64,000 nt of DNA from Hydractinia symbiolongicarpus. Taxonomy: Eukaryota; Cnidaria; Hydrozoa; Anthoathecata; Hydractiniidae. The notes beneath the pieces were generated by a model. The model saw only the letters and a list, made by a program, of their open reading frames with translations. It made no database searches and was not told where the DNA came from. The stretch covers positions 18,850,001 through 18,914,000 of the forward strand of contig NC_079884.1 of assembly GCF_029227915.1 (NCBI RefSeq). Direction: 5' to 3'. Positions 1 through 13,828 of the stretch are shown piece by piece. Both the position numbers and the translations under genes were made by a program. Every line of letters begins with the position of its first letter. Position 1 is the stretch's first letter.

Positions 1-3000
1 GCAAGTTGCCATTGGTTTAGTCCTTTCACTATGAATACACTACGACGTCCCAAGTTCTTTTCCATTGCGCAATAGACTTATAACACCGTCAACTGCATGA
101 ACAGGCCTCCAAAGGCTGTTATATGGCCTTTTGCCTCGTAATAACGTTCTTGCACGTAAATCACGTCGTTCCACGTGTGTGTGCAGGTTGGGATTGGTCT
201 AGTCCTTCCACTCTCAATGGACTACGACGTCCCAAGTCGTTTTCCATAACGCCATGGCCTTATAACACCGTCAACTACGTGAACAGGCCTCTAAAGGTTG
301 TTATATAACCTTTTGCCGCCTAAAACGGCCTTACACGTAAATCACGTGGTTCCACGTGTCTGTTCAGGTAGCCATTGCTCTAGTCCTACCACTACAAATG
401 TTCTACGACGTCCCTAATCGTTTTACATTGCGGAATAGCCTTGTAACACCGTCAACTACGTGAGCAGGTCTCTAAAGGTTTTTATATGGCCTTTTGCCGC
501 CTAATAATGGCCTTACACACAAATCACATCGAGCCACATGTCTGTGCAGGTTGCCATTAGTCTAGTCCTTTCACTATCAATGGACTACGACTTCCTAAGT
601 CGTTTTCGATTGCGTCATGACGTTATAACACCGTCGACTACGTGTACAGTCCTCTAAAATCTGTTATATGACCTTTTGCTGCCTATTAATGGCCTTACAC
701 ATAAATCACGTCGTCCCACATGTCTGTGCAAGTTGCCATTGGTCTGGTCCTTTCACTATCAATGCACTACAACCTCCCAAGTTCTTTTCCACTGCGCAAT
801 AGCCTTATAACACCGTCAACTACGCGTACAATCCTCTAAAGTCCGTTATATCACCTTTTGGCGCCCAATAAAGACCTTACACATCAATCACGTGGTTCCA
901 CATGTCTGGGCAAGTTGCCATTGGTCTGGTCCTTTCACTCTCAATGCACTACGACGTCCCAAGTTCTTTTCCATTGCGCAATAGCGTTATAACACCGTCA
1001 ACTACGTGAACAGGCCTCTAAAGGCTGTTATATGACCTTTTGCCGCCTAATAATTGCCTTACACATCAATCACGTTGTTCCACATGTCTGGGCAAGTTGC
1101 CATTGGTTTAGTCCTTTCACTATGAATACACTACGACGTCCCAAGTTCTTTTCCATTGCGCTATAGCCTTATAACACCGTCAACTACATGAACAGGCCTC
1201 CAAAGGCTGTTATATGGCCTTTTGTCTCGTAATAACGTCCTCGCACGTAAATCACGTTGTTCCACGTGTCTGTGCAGGTTGGGATTGGTCTAGTCCTTCC
1301 ACTATCAATGCACTACGACCTCCCAAGTCCTTTTCCACTGCGCAATAGCCTTATAACAGAGTCAACTACGCGTACAGTCCTCTAAAGTCCGTTATATCAC
1401 CTTTTGGCGCCTAATAATGAGGTTACACAAAAATCACGTGGTTCCGCGTGTCTACACTGGTTACCATTGGTTTATTCCCTCGACACTCAATGGACTACAA
1501 CGTCCTAAGTCCATTTACATTGCTGCATGACGTTATAACACCGTTAACTACACGTGCATGCCTCTAAGGGCTGTTATAAGACCTTTTGCCGCCTAATATC
1601 GGCCTTACACGTAAATCACGTAGTTCCACGTGTCTGTTCAGGTTGCCATTGGTCTACTCCTACCACTATGAATGTAGTACGACGTCCCAAATCGTTTTAC
1701 ATTGCGGAATAGCCTTATAACACCGTCTACTACGTGAGCAGGCCTCTAAAAGGGTTTATATGGCCTTTTGCCGCCTAATAATGGCCTTTCACATAAATCA
1801 CGTCGCTCCACATGTCTGGGCAAGTTGCCATTGGTCTAGTCCTTTCACTATGAATACACTACGACGTCCCAAGTTCTTTTCCACTGCGCAATAGCCTTAT
1901 AACACCGTCAACTACATGAACAGGCCTCCAAAGGCTGTTATATGATCTTTTGCCGCCTAATAATGACCTTACACATCAATCACGTCGTTCCACATGTCTG
2001 GGCAAGTTGCCATTGGTTTACTCCTTTCACTATGAATACACTACGACGTCCCAAGTTCTTTTCCATTGCGCAATAGCGTTATAACACCGTTAACTACACG
2101 TGCATGCCTCTAAGGGCTGTTATAAGACCTTTTGCCACCTAATATCGGCCTTACACGTAAATCACGTAGTTCCACGTGTCTGTTCAGGTTGCCATTGGTC
2201 TAGTCCTACCACTATGAATGTAGTACGACGTCCCAAATCGTTTTACATTGCGGAATAGCCTTATAACACCGTCTACTACGTGAGCAGGCCTCTAAGGGGT
2301 TTATATGGCCTTTTGCCGCCTAATAATGGCCTTTCACATAAATCACGTCGCTCCACATGTCTGGGCAAGTTGCCATTGGTCTAGTCCTTTCACTATGAAT
2401 ACACTACGACGTCCCAAGTTCTTTTCCATTGCGCAATAGCCTTATAACACCGTCAACTACATGAACAGGCCTCCAAAGGCTGTTATATGATCTTTTGCCG
2501 CCTAATAATGACCTTACACATCAATCACGTCGTTCCACATGTCTGGGGAAGTTGCCATTGGTCTGGTCCTTTCACTCTCAATGCACTACGACGTCCCAAG
2601 TTCTTTTCCATTGCGCAATAGCGTTATAACACCGTCAACAATGTGAACAGGCCTCTAAAGGCTGTTATATGACCTTTTGCCGCCTAATAATGGCCTTTCA
2701 CATAAATCACGTCGCTCCACATGTCTGGGCAAGTTGCCATTGGTCTAGTCCTTTCACTATGAATACACTACGACGTCCCAAGTTCTTTTCCATTGCGCAA
2801 TAGCCTTATAACACCGTCAACTACATGAACAGGCCTCCAAAGGCTGTTATATGATCTTTTGCCGCCTAATAATGACCTTACACATCAATCACGTCGTTCC
2901 ACATGTCTGGGCAAGTTGCCATTGGTCTGGTCCTTTCACTCTCAATGCACTACGACGTCCCAAGTTCTTTTCCATTGCGCAATAGCGTCATAACACCGTC

Positions 3001-3639
3001 AACTACGTGAACAGGTCTCTAAAGGCTGTTATATGACCTTTTGCCGCCTAATAATTGCCTTACACATCAATCACGTTGTTCCACATGTCTGGGCAAGTTG
3101 CCATTGGTTTAGTCCTTTCACTCTCAATGCACTACGACGTCCCAAATTCTTTTCCATTGCGCAATAGCGTTATAACACCGTCAACAATGTGAACAGGCCT
3201 CTAAAGGCTGTTATATGACCTTTTGCCGCCTAATAATTGCCTTACACATCAATCACGTTGTTCCACATGTCTGGGCAAGTTGCCATTGGTCTAGTCCTTT
3301 CACTATCAATGGACTACGACTTCCTAAGTCGTTTTCGATTGCGTCATGACGTTATAACTCCGTCAACTACGTGTACAGTCCTCTAAAATCTGTTATATGA
3401 CCTTTTGCTGCCCTAATAATGGCCTTATATATAAATCACGTCGTTCCACATGTCTGGGCAAGTTGCCATTGGTTTAGTCCTTTCACTATGAATACACTAC
3501 AACGTCCCAAGTTCTTTTCCATTGCGCTATAGCCTTATAACACCGTCAACTACGTGAACAGGCCTCCAAAGGCTGTTATATGACCTTTTGCTGCCTAATA
3601 ATGGCCTTATATATAAATCACGTCGTTCCACATGTCTGG
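1..3639 (+). repeat. 20-monomer HOR unit, family 1, copy 1
   Basis: This stretch of 20 monomers matches 5642-9281 monomer for monomer with few substitutions. The landmark ATGGCCTTTTGCCTCG lies at 123 here and 5764 there. One base is missing near 2296 (CTCTAAGGGG against CTCTAAAGGGG near 7390), so this copy is 3639 rather than 3640 bp. A short patch near 2629 (CAACAATGTG for CAACTACGTG) matches a different monomer type of the same unit and looks like gene conversion. No gene is present. Confidence 0.88.
343..358. other. Inverted repeat CACGTGG-TT-CCACGTG in a monomer (example 1)
   Basis: A perfect 7-base inverted repeat with a 2-base centre, holding two CACGTG E-boxes. It occurs only in certain monomer types (those preceded by ACACGTAAAT), while others have CACGTCGTTCCACATG, where the symmetry is lost. 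Identical sites are present in all HOR families. Binding by a dimeric protein is possible but not shown. Confidence 0.7.
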
Positions 3640-5641
3640 GCAAGTTGCCATTGGTTTAGTCCTTTCACTATGAATACACTACGACGTCCCAAGTTCTTTT
3701 CCATTGCGCAATAGACTTATAACACCGTCAACTGCATGAACAGGCCTCCAAAGGCTGTTATATGGCCTTTTGCCTCGTAATAACGTTCTTGCACGTAAAT
3801 CACGTCGTTCCACGTGTGTGTGCAGGTTGGGATTGGTCTAGTCCTTCCACTCTCAATGGACTACGACGTCCCAAGTCGTTTTCCATAACGCCATGGCCTT
3901 ATAACACCGTCAACTACGTGAACAGGCCTCTAAAGGTTGTTATATAACCTTTTGCCGCCTAAAACGGCCTTACACGTAAATCACGTGGTTCCACGTGTCT
4001 GTTCAGGTAGCCATTGCTCTAGTCCTACCACTACAAATGATCTACGACGTCCCTAATCGTTTTACATTGCGGAATAGCCTTGTAACACCGTCAACTACGT
4101 GAGCAGGTCTCTAAAGGTTTTTATATGGCCTTTTGCCGCCTAATAATGGCCTTACACACAAATCACATCGAGCCACATGTCTGTGCAGGTTGCCATTGGT
4201 CTAGTCCTTTCACTATCAATGGACTACGACTTCCTAAGTCGTTTTCGATTGCGTCATGACGTTATAACACCGTCGACTACGTGTACAGTCCTCTAAAATC
4301 TGTTATATGACCTTTTGCTGCCTATTAATGGCCTTACACATAAATCACGTCGTCCCACATGTCTGTGCAAGTTGCCATTGGTCTGGTCCTTTCATTATCA
4401 ATGCACTACAACCTCCCAAGTTCTTTTCCACTGCGCAATAGCCTTATAACACCGTCAACTACGCGTACAATCCTCTAAAGTCCGTTATATCACCTTTTGG
4501 CGCCCAATAAAGACCTTACACATCAATCACGTGGTTCCACATGTCTGGGCAAGTTGCCATTGGTCTGGTCCTTTCACTCTCAATGCACTACGACGTCCCA
4601 AGTTCTTTTCCATTGCGCAATAGCGTCATAACACCGTCAACTACGTGAACAGGTCTCTAAAGGCTGTTATATGACCTTTTGCTGCCTATTAATGGCCTTA
4701 CACATAAATCACGTCGTCCCACATGTCTGTGCAAGTTGCCATTGGTCTGGTCCTTTCATTATCAATGCACTACAACCTCCCAAGTTCTTTTCCATTGCGC
4801 AATAGCCTTATAACACCGTCAACTACATGAACAGGCCTCCAAAGGCTGTTATATGATCTTTTGCCGCCTAATAATGACCTTACACATCAATCACGTCGTT
4901 CCACATGTCTGGGCAAGTTGCCATTGGTCTGGTCCTTTCACTCTCAATGCACTACGACGTCCCAAGTTCTTTTCCATTGCGCAATAGCGTCATAACACCG
5001 TCAACTACGTGAACAGGTCTCTAAAGGCTGTTATATGACCTTTTGCCGCCTAATAATTGCCTTACACATCAATCACGTTGTTCCACATGTCTGGGCAAGT
5101 TGCCATTGGTTTAGTCCTTTCACTCTCAATGCACTACGACGTCCCAAATTCTTTTCCATTGCGCAATAGCGTTATAACACCGTCAACAATGTGAACAGGC
5201 CTCTAAAGGCTGTTATATGACCTTTTGCCGCCTAATAATTGCCTTACACATCAATCACGTTGTTCCACATGTCTGGGCAAGTTGCCATTGGTCTAGTCCT
5301 TTCACTATCAATGGACTACGACTTCCTAAGTCGTTTTCGATTGCGTCATGACGTTATAACTCCGTCAACTACGTGTACAGTCCTCTAAAATCTGTTATAT
5401 GACCTTTTGCTGCCCTAATAATGGCCTTATATATAAATCACGTCGTTCCACATGTCTGGGCAAGTTGCCATTGGTTTAGTCCTTTCACTATGAATACACT
5501 ACAACGTCCCAAGTTCTTTTCCATTGCGCTATAGCCTTATAACACCGTCAACTACGTGAACAGGCCTCCAAAGGCTGTTATATGACCTTTTGCTGCCTAA
5601 TAATGGCCTTATATATAAATCACGTCGTTCCACATGTCTGG
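3640..5641 (+). repeat. Shortened HOR unit, 11 monomers, family 1
   Basis: The segment starts like unit 1 (landmark at 3762) and follows it for about 1 kb. It then repeats one stretch (GCTGCCTATTAATGG at about 4317 and again at 4681) and jumps to the later part of the unit. Length is 2002 bp, exactly 11 x 182, nine monomers fewer than the full unit. The loss is a whole number of monomers, as expected from unequal exchange between aligned monomers. Confidence 0.85.
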
Positions 5642-8600
5642 GCAAGTTGCCATTGGTTTAGTCCTTTCACTATGAATACACTACGACGTCCCAAGTTCTT
5701 TTCCATTGCGCAATAGACTTATAACACCGTCAACTGCATGAACAGGCCTCCAAAGGCTGTTATATGGCCTTTTGCCTCGTAATAACGTTCTTGCACGTAA
5801 ATCACGTCGTTCCACGTGTGTGTGCAGGTTGGGATTGGTCTAGTCCTTCCACTCTCAATGGACTACGACGTCCCAAGTCGTTTTCCATAACGCCATGGCC
5901 TTATAACACCGTCAACTACGTGAACAGGCCTCTAAAGGTTGTTATATAACCTTTTGCCGCCTAAAACGGCCTTACACGTAAATCACGTGGTTCCACGTGT
6001 CTGTTCAGGTAGCCATTGCTCTAGTCCTACCACTACAAATGTTCTACGACGTCCCTAATCGTTTTACATTGCGGAATAGCCTTGTAACACCGTCAACTAC
6101 GTGAGCAGGTCTCTAAAGGTTTTTATATGGCCTTTTGCCGCCTAATAATGGCCTTACACACAAATCACATCGAGCCACATGTCTGTGCAGGTTGCCATTG
6201 GTCTAGTCCTTTCACTATCAATGGACTACGACTTCCTAAGTCGTTTTCGATTGCGTCATGACGTTATAACACCGTCGACTACGTGTACAGTCCTCTAAAA
6301 TCTGTTATATGACCTTTTGCTGCCTATTAATGGCCTTACACATAAATCACGTCGTCCCACATGTCTGTGCAAGTTGCCATTGGTCTGGTCCTTTCATTAT
6401 CAATGCACTACAACCTCCCAAGTTCTTTTCCACTGCGCAATAGCCTTATAACACCGTCAACTACGCGTACAATCCTCTAAAGTCCGTTATATCACCTTTT
6501 GGCGCCCAATAAAGACCTTACACATCAATCACGTGGTTCCACATGTCTGGGCAAGTTGCCATTGGTCTGGTCCTTTCACTCTCAATGCACTACGACGTCC
6601 CAAGTTCTTTTCCATTGCGCAATAGCGTTATAACACCGTCAACTACGTGAACAGGCCTCTAAAGGCTGTTATATGACCTTTTGCCGCCTAATAATTGCCT
6701 TACACATCAATCACGTTGTTCCACATGTCTGGGCAAGTTGCCATTGGTTTAGTCCTTTCACTATGAATACACTACGACGTCCCAAGTTCTTTTCCATTGC
6801 GCTATAGCCTTATAACACCGTCAACTACATGAACAGGCCTCCAAAGGCTGTTATATGGCCTTTTGTCTCGTAATAACGTCCTCGCACGTAAATCACGTTG
6901 TTCCACGTGTCTGTGCAGGTTGGGATTGGTCTAGTCCTTCCACTATCAATGCACTACGACCTCCCAAGTCCTTTTCCACTGCGCAATAGCCTTATAACAG
7001 AGTCAACTACGCGTACAGTCCTCTAAAGTCCGTTATATCACCTTTTGGCGCCTAATAATGAGGTTACACAAAAATCACGTGGTTCCGCGTGTCTACACTG
7101 GTTACCATTGGTTTATTCCCTCGACACTCAATGGACTACAACGTCCTAAGTCCATTTACATTGCTGCATGACGTTATAACACCGTTAACTACACGTGCAT
7201 GCCTCTAAGGGCTGTTATAAGACCTTTTGCCGCCTAATATCGGCCTTACACGTAAATCACGTAGTTCCACGTGTCTGTTCAGGTTGCCATTGGTCTACTC
7301 CTACCACTATGAATGTAGTACGACGTCCCAAATCGTTTTACATTGCGGAATAGCCTTATAACACCGTCTACTACGTGAGCAGGCCTCTAAAGGGGTTTAT
7401 ATGGCCTTTTGCCGCCTAATAATGGCCTTTCACATAAATCACGTCGCTCCACATGTCTGGGCAAGTTGCCATTGGTCTAGTCCTTTCACTATGAATACAC
7501 TACGACGTCCCAAGTTCTTTTCCACTGCGCAATAGCCTTATAACACCGTCAACTACATGAACAGGCCTCCAAAGGCTGTTATATGATCTTTTGCCGCCTA
7601 ATAATGACCTTACACATCAATCACGTCGTTCCACATGTCTGGGCAAGTTGCCATTGGTTTACTCCTTTCACTATGAATACACTACGACGTCCCAAGTTCT
7701 TTTCCATTGCGCAATAGCGTTATAACACCGTTAACTACACGTGCATGCCTCTAAGGGCTGTTATAAGACCTTTTGCCACCTAATATCGGCCTTACACGTA
7801 AATCACGTAGTTCCACGTGTCTGTTCAGGTTGCCATTGGTCTAGTCCTACCACTATGAATGTAGTACGACGTCCCAAATCGTTTTACATTGCGGAATAGC
7901 CTTATAACACCGTCTACTACGTGAGCAGGCCTCTAAAGGGGTTTATATGGCCTTTTGCCGCCTAATAATGGCCTTTCACATAAATCACGTCGCTCCACAT
8001 GTCTGGGCAAGTTGCCATTGGTCTAGTCCTTTCACTATGAATACACTACGACGTCCCAAGTTCTTTTCCATTGCGCAATAGCCTTATAACACCGTCAACT
8101 ACATGAACAGGCCTCCAAAGGCTGTTATATGATCTTTTGCCGCCTAATAATGACCTTACACATCAATCACGTCGTTCCACATGTCTGGGCAAGTTGCCAT
8201 TGGTCTGGTCCTTTCACTCTCAATGCACTACGACGTCCCAAGTTCTTTTCCATTGCGCAATAGCGTTATAACACCGTCAACTACGTGAACAGGCCTCTAA
8301 AGGCTGTTATATGACCTTTTGCCGCCTAATAATGGCCTTTCACATAAATCACGTCGCTCCACATGTCTGGGCAAGTTGCCATTGGTCTAGTCCTTTCACT
8401 ATGAATACACTACGACGTCCCAAGTTCTTTTCCATTGCGCAATAGCCTTATAACACCGTCAACTACATGAACAGGCCTCCAAAGGCTGTTATATGATCTT
8501 TTGCCGCCTAATAATGACCTTACACATCAATCACGTCGTTCCACATGTCTGGGCAAGTTGCCATTGGTCTGGTCCTTTCACTCTCAATGCACTACGACGT

Positions 8601-9281
8601 CCCAAGTTCTTTTCCATTGCGCAATAGCGTCATAACACCGTCAACTACGTGAACAGGCCTCTAAAGGCTGTTATATGACCTTTTGCCGCCTAATAATTGC
8701 CTTACACATCAATCACGTTGTTCCACATGTCTGGGCAAGTTGCCATTGGTTTAGTCCTTTCACTCTCAATGCACTACGACGTCCCAAATTCTTTTCCATT
8801 GCGCAATAGCGTTATAACACCGTCAACAATGTGAACAGGCCTCTAAAGGCTGTTATATGACCTTTTGCCGCCTAATAATTGCCTTACACATCAATCACGT
8901 TGTTCCACATGTCTGGGCAAGTTGCCATTGGTCTAGTCCTTTCACTATCAATGGACTACGACTTCCTAAGTCGTTTTCGATTGCGTCATGACGTTATAAC
9001 TCCGTCAACTACGTGTACAGTCCTCTAAAATCTGTTATATGACCTTTTGCTGCCCTAATAATGGCCTTATATATAAATCACGTCGTTCCACATGTCTGGG
9101 CAAGTTGCCATTGGTTTAGTCCTTTCACTATGAATACACTACAACGTCCCAAGTTCTTTTCCATTGCGCTATAGCCTTATAACACCGTCAACTACGTGAA
9201 CAGGCCTCCAAAGGCTGTTATATGACCTTTTGCTGCCTAATAATGGCCTTATATATAAATCACGTCGTTCCACATGTCTGG
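5642..9281 (+). repeat. 20-monomer HOR unit, family 1, copy 2
   Basis: Full 3640-bp copy (20 x 182). Landmark monomers lie at 5764 and, for the next unit, at 9404. It is nearly identical to 1-3639, differing by scattered substitutions, for example C to T in the TTTCACTATC block near 6395. It is the best reference unit for this family. Confidence 0.88.
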
Positions 9282-10918
9282 GCAAGTTGCCATTGGTTTA
9301 GTCCTTTCACTATGAATACACTACGACGTCCCAAGTTCTTTTCCATTGCGCAATAGACTTATAACACCGTCAACTGCATGAACAGGCCTCCAAAGGCTGT
9401 TATATGGCCTTTTGCCTCGTAATAACGTCCTTGCACGTAAATCACGTCGTTCCACGTGTCTGTGCAGGTTGGGATTGCTCTAGTCCTTCCACTCTCAATG
9501 GACTATGACGTCCCAAGTCGTTTTCCATAACGCCATGGCCTTATAACACCGTCAACTACGTGAACAGGCCTCTAAAGGTTGTTATATAACCTTTTGCCGC
9601 CTAAAACGGCCTTACACGTAAATCACGTGGTTCCACGTGTCTGTTCAGGTAGCCATTGCTCTAGTCTTACCACTACAAATGTTCTACGACGTCCCTAATC
9701 GTTTTACATTGCGGAATAGCCTTGTAACACCGTCAACTACGTGAGCAGGTCTCTAAAGGTTTTTATATGGCCTTTTGCCGCCTAATAATGGCCTTACACA
9801 CAAATCACATCGATCCACATGTCTGTGCAGGTTGCCATTGGTCTATTCCTTTCACTATCAATGGACTACGACTTCCTAAGTCGTTTTCGATTGCGTCATG
9901 ACGTTATAACACCGTCGACTACGTGTACAGTCCTCTAAAATCTGTTATATGACCTTTTGCTGCCTATTAATGGCCTTACACATAAATCACGTCGTCCCAC
10001 ATGTCTGTGCAAGTTGCCATTGGTCTGGTCCTTTCACTATCAATGCACTACGACCTCCCAAGTTCTTTTCCACTGCGCAATAGCCTTATAACACCGTCAA
10101 CTACGCGTACAATCCTCTAAAGTCCGTTATATCACCTTTTGGCGCCTAATAAAGACCTTACACATCAATCACGTGGTTCCACATGTCTGGGCAAGTTGCC
10201 ATTGGTTTAGTCCTTTCACTCTCAATGCACTACGACGTCCCAAATTCTTTTCCATTGCGCAATAGCGTTATAACACCGTCAACAATGTGAACAGGCCTCT
10301 AAAGGCTGTTATATGACCTTTTGCCGCCTAATAATTGCCTTACACATCAATCACGTTGTTCCACATGTCTGGGCAAGTTGCCATTGGTTTAGTCCTTTCA
10401 CTCTCAATGCACTACGACGTCCCAAATTCTTTTCCATTGCGCAATAGCGTTATAACACCGTCAACAATGTGAACAGGCCTCTAAAGGCTGTTATATGACC
10501 TTTTGCCGCCTAATAATTGCCTTACACATCAATCACGTTGTTCCACATGTCTGGGCAAGTTGCCATTGGTCTAGTCCTTTCACTATCAATGGACTACGAC
10601 TTCCTAAGTCGTTTTCGATTGCGTCATGACGTTATAACTCCGTCAACTACGTGTACAGTCCTCTAAAATCTGTTATATGACCTTTTGCTGCCTAATAATG
10701 GCCTTATATATAAATCACGTCGTTCCACATGTCTGGGCAAGTTGCCATTGGTTTAGTCCTTTCACTATGAATACACTACGACGTCCCAAGTTCTTTTCCA
10801 TTGCGCTATAGCCTTATAACACCGTCAACTACGTGAACAGGCCTCCAAAGGCTGTTATATGACCTTTTGCTGCCTAATAATGGCCTTATATATAAATCAC
10901 GTCGTTCCACATGTCTGG
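9282..10918 (+). repeat. Shortened HOR unit, 9 monomers, family 1
   Basis: Begins with the family-1 landmark at 9404 and ends before the next one at 11041, 1637 bp later, which is nine monomers less one base. It contains two adjacent near-identical monomers (about 10196-10378 and 10378-10560) that carry the CAACAATGTG marker, a single-monomer tandem duplication. No gene is present. Confidence 0.83.
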
Positions 10919-13828
10919 GCAAGTTGCCATTGGTTTAGTCCTTTCACTATGAATACACTACGACGTCCCAAGTTCTTTTCCATTGCGCAATAGACTTATA
11001 ACACCGTCAACTGCATGAACAGGCCTCCAAAGGCTGTTATATGGCCTTTTGCCTCGTAATAACGTCCTTGCACGTAAATCACGTCGTTCCACGTGTCTGT
11101 GCAGGTTGGGATTGGTCTAGTCCTTCCACTCTCAATGGACTACGACGTCCCAAGTCGTTTTCCATAACGCCATGGCCTTATAACACCGTCAACTACGTGA
11201 ACAGGCCTCTAAAGGTTGTTATATAACCTTTTGCCGCCTAAAACGGCCTTACACGTAAATCACGTGGTTCCACGTGTCTGTTCAGGTAGCCATTGCTCTA
11301 GTCCTACCACTACAAATGTTCTACGACGTCCCTAATCGTTTTACATTGCGGAATAGCCTTGTAACACCGTCAACTACGTGAGCAGGTCTCTAAAGGTTTT
11401 TATATGGCCTTTTGCCGCCTAATAATGGCCTTACACACAAATCACATCGATCCACATGTCTGTGCAGGTTGCCATTGGTCTAGTCCTTTCACTATCAATG
11501 GACTACGACTTCCTAAGTCGTTTTCGATTGCGTCATGACGTTATAACACCGTCGACTACGTGTACAGTCCTCTAAAATCTGTTATATGACCTTTTGCTGC
11601 CTATTAATGGCCTTACACATAAATCACGTCGTCCCACATGTCTGTGCAAGTTGCCATTGGTCTGGTCCTTTCACTATCAATGCACTACGACCTCCCAAGT
11701 TCTTTTCCACTGCGCAATAGCCTTATAACACCGTCAACTACGCGTACAATCCTCTAAAGTCCGTTATATCACCTTTTGGCGCCTAATAAAGACCTTACAC
11801 ATCAATCACGTGGTTCCACATGTCTGGGCAAGTTGCCATTGGTCTGGTCCTTTCACTCTCAATGCACTACGACGTCCCAAGTTCTTTTCCATTGCGCAAT
11901 AGCGTTATAACACCGTCAACTACGTGAACAGGCCTCTAAAGGCTGTTATATGATCTTTTGCCGCCTAATAATGACCTTACACATCAATCACGTCGTTCCA
12001 CATGTCTGGGCAAGTTGCCATTGGTCTGGTCCTTTCACTCTCAATGCACTACGACGTCCCAAGTTCTTTTCCATTGCGCAATAGCGTTATAACACCGTCA
12101 ACTACGTGAACAGGCCTCTAAAGGCTGTTATATGACCTTTTGCCGCCTAATAATTGCCTGACACATCAATCACGTTGTTCCCCATGTCTGGGCAAGTTGC
12201 CATTGGTTTAGTCCTTTCACTATGAATACACTACGACGTCCCAAGTTCTTTTCCATTGCGCTATAGCCTTATAACACCGTCAACTACATGAACAGGCCTC
12301 CAAAGGCTGTTATATGGCCTTTTGCCTCGTAATAACGTCCTTGCACGTAAATCACGTCGTTCCACGTGTCTGTGCAGGTTGGGATTGGTCTAGTCCTTTC
12401 ACTATCAATGCACTACGACCTCCCAAGTTCTTTTCCACTGCGCAATAGCCTTATAACACCGTCAACTACGCGTACAGTCCTCTAAAGTCCGTTATATCAC
12501 CTTTTGGCGCCTAATAATGAGGTTACACAAAAATCACGTGGTTCCGCGTGTCTACACTGGTTACCATTGGTTTATTCCCTCGACACTCAATGGACTACAA
12601 CGTCCTAAGTCCATTTACATTGCTGCATGACGTTATAACACCGTTAGCTACACGTGCATGCCTCTAAGGGCTGTTATATGACCTTTTGCCGCCTAATATC
12701 GGCCTTACACGTAAATCACGTAGTTCCACGTGTCTGTTCAGGTTGCCATTGGTCTAGTCCTACCACTATGAATGTAGTACGACGTCCCAAATCGTTTTAC
12801 ATTGCGGAATAGCCTTATAACACCGTCTACTACGTAAGCAGGCCTCTAAAGGGGTTTATATGGCCTTTTGCCGCCTAATAATGGCCTTTCACATCAATCA
12901 CGTCGCTCCACATGTCTGGGCAAGTTGCCATTGGTCTAGTCCTTTCACTATGAATACACTACGACGTCCCAAGTTCTTTTCCATTGCCCAATAGCCTTAT
13001 AACACGGTCAACTACATGAACAGGCCTCCAAATGCTGTTATATGATCTTTTGCCGCCTAATAATGACCTTACACATCAATCACGTGGTTGCACATGTCTG
13101 GGCAAGTTGCCATTTGTCTGGTCCTTTCACTCTCAATGCACTACGACGTCCCAAGTTCTTTTCCATTGCGCAATAGCGTTATAACACCGTCAACTACGTG
13201 AACAGCCTCTAAAGGCTGTTATATGACCTTTTGCCGCCTAATAATTGCCTTACACATCAATCACGTTGTTCCACATGTCTGGGCAAGTTGCCATTGGTTT
13301 AGTCCTTTCACTCTCAATGCACTACGACGTCCCAAATTCTTTTCCATTGCGCAATACCGTTATAACACCGTCAACAATGTGAACAGGCCTCTAAAGGCTG
13401 TTATATGACCTTTTGCCGCCTAACAATTGCCTTACACAACAATCACGTTGTTCCACATGTCTGGGCAAGTTGCCATTGGTCTAGTCCTTTCACTATCAAT
13501 GGACTACGACTTCCTAAGTCGTTTTCGATTGCGTCATGACGTTATAACTCCGTCAACTACGTGTACAGTCCTCTAAAATCTGTTATATGACCTTTTGCTG
13601 CCTAATAATGGCCTTATATATAAATCACGTCGTTCCACATGTCTGGGCAAGTTGCCATTGGTTTAGTCCTTTCACTATGAATACACTACGATGTCCCAAG
13701 TTCTTTTCCATTGCGCTATAGCCTTATAACACCGTCAACTACGTGAACAGGCCTCCAAAGGCTGTTATATGACCTTTTGCTGCCTAATAATGGCCTTATA
13801 TATAAATCACGTCGTTCCACATGTCTGG
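10919..13828 (+). repeat. Shortened HOR unit, 16 monomers, family 1
   Basis: Starts at the landmark monomer (11041) and reaches the next one at 13951, 2910 bp, or 16 monomers less two bases. The order follows the full 20-mer with internal loss. Private changes accumulate near 12160-13440 (for example a missing G in AACAGCCTCT at 13201 and ATTTGTCTGG near 13113), so this copy has diverged more than the two full copies. Confidence 0.82.

Noticed and set aside
1-182. An internal 91-bp or other half-monomer period
   Set aside because: Shared words exist (AATGGCCTTA and AATAGCCTTA 110 bp apart; CAAGTT blocks about 49 bp apart), but the offsets disagree, so there is no consistent sub-repeat.
265-320. 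TATA-like TTATATAACC blocks as promoters in each monomer
   Set aside because: The TTATAT block is part of the monomer consensus with no associated start signals or downstream gene. Satellite transcription is possible but not supported by the sequence alone.
1-9281. Near-identical long units as assembly duplication
   Set aside because: Copies differ by scattered substitutions, a 1-bp deletion and distinct truncated units between them, which favours real repeats. Copy numbers could still be misassembled, and only long reads would settle it.
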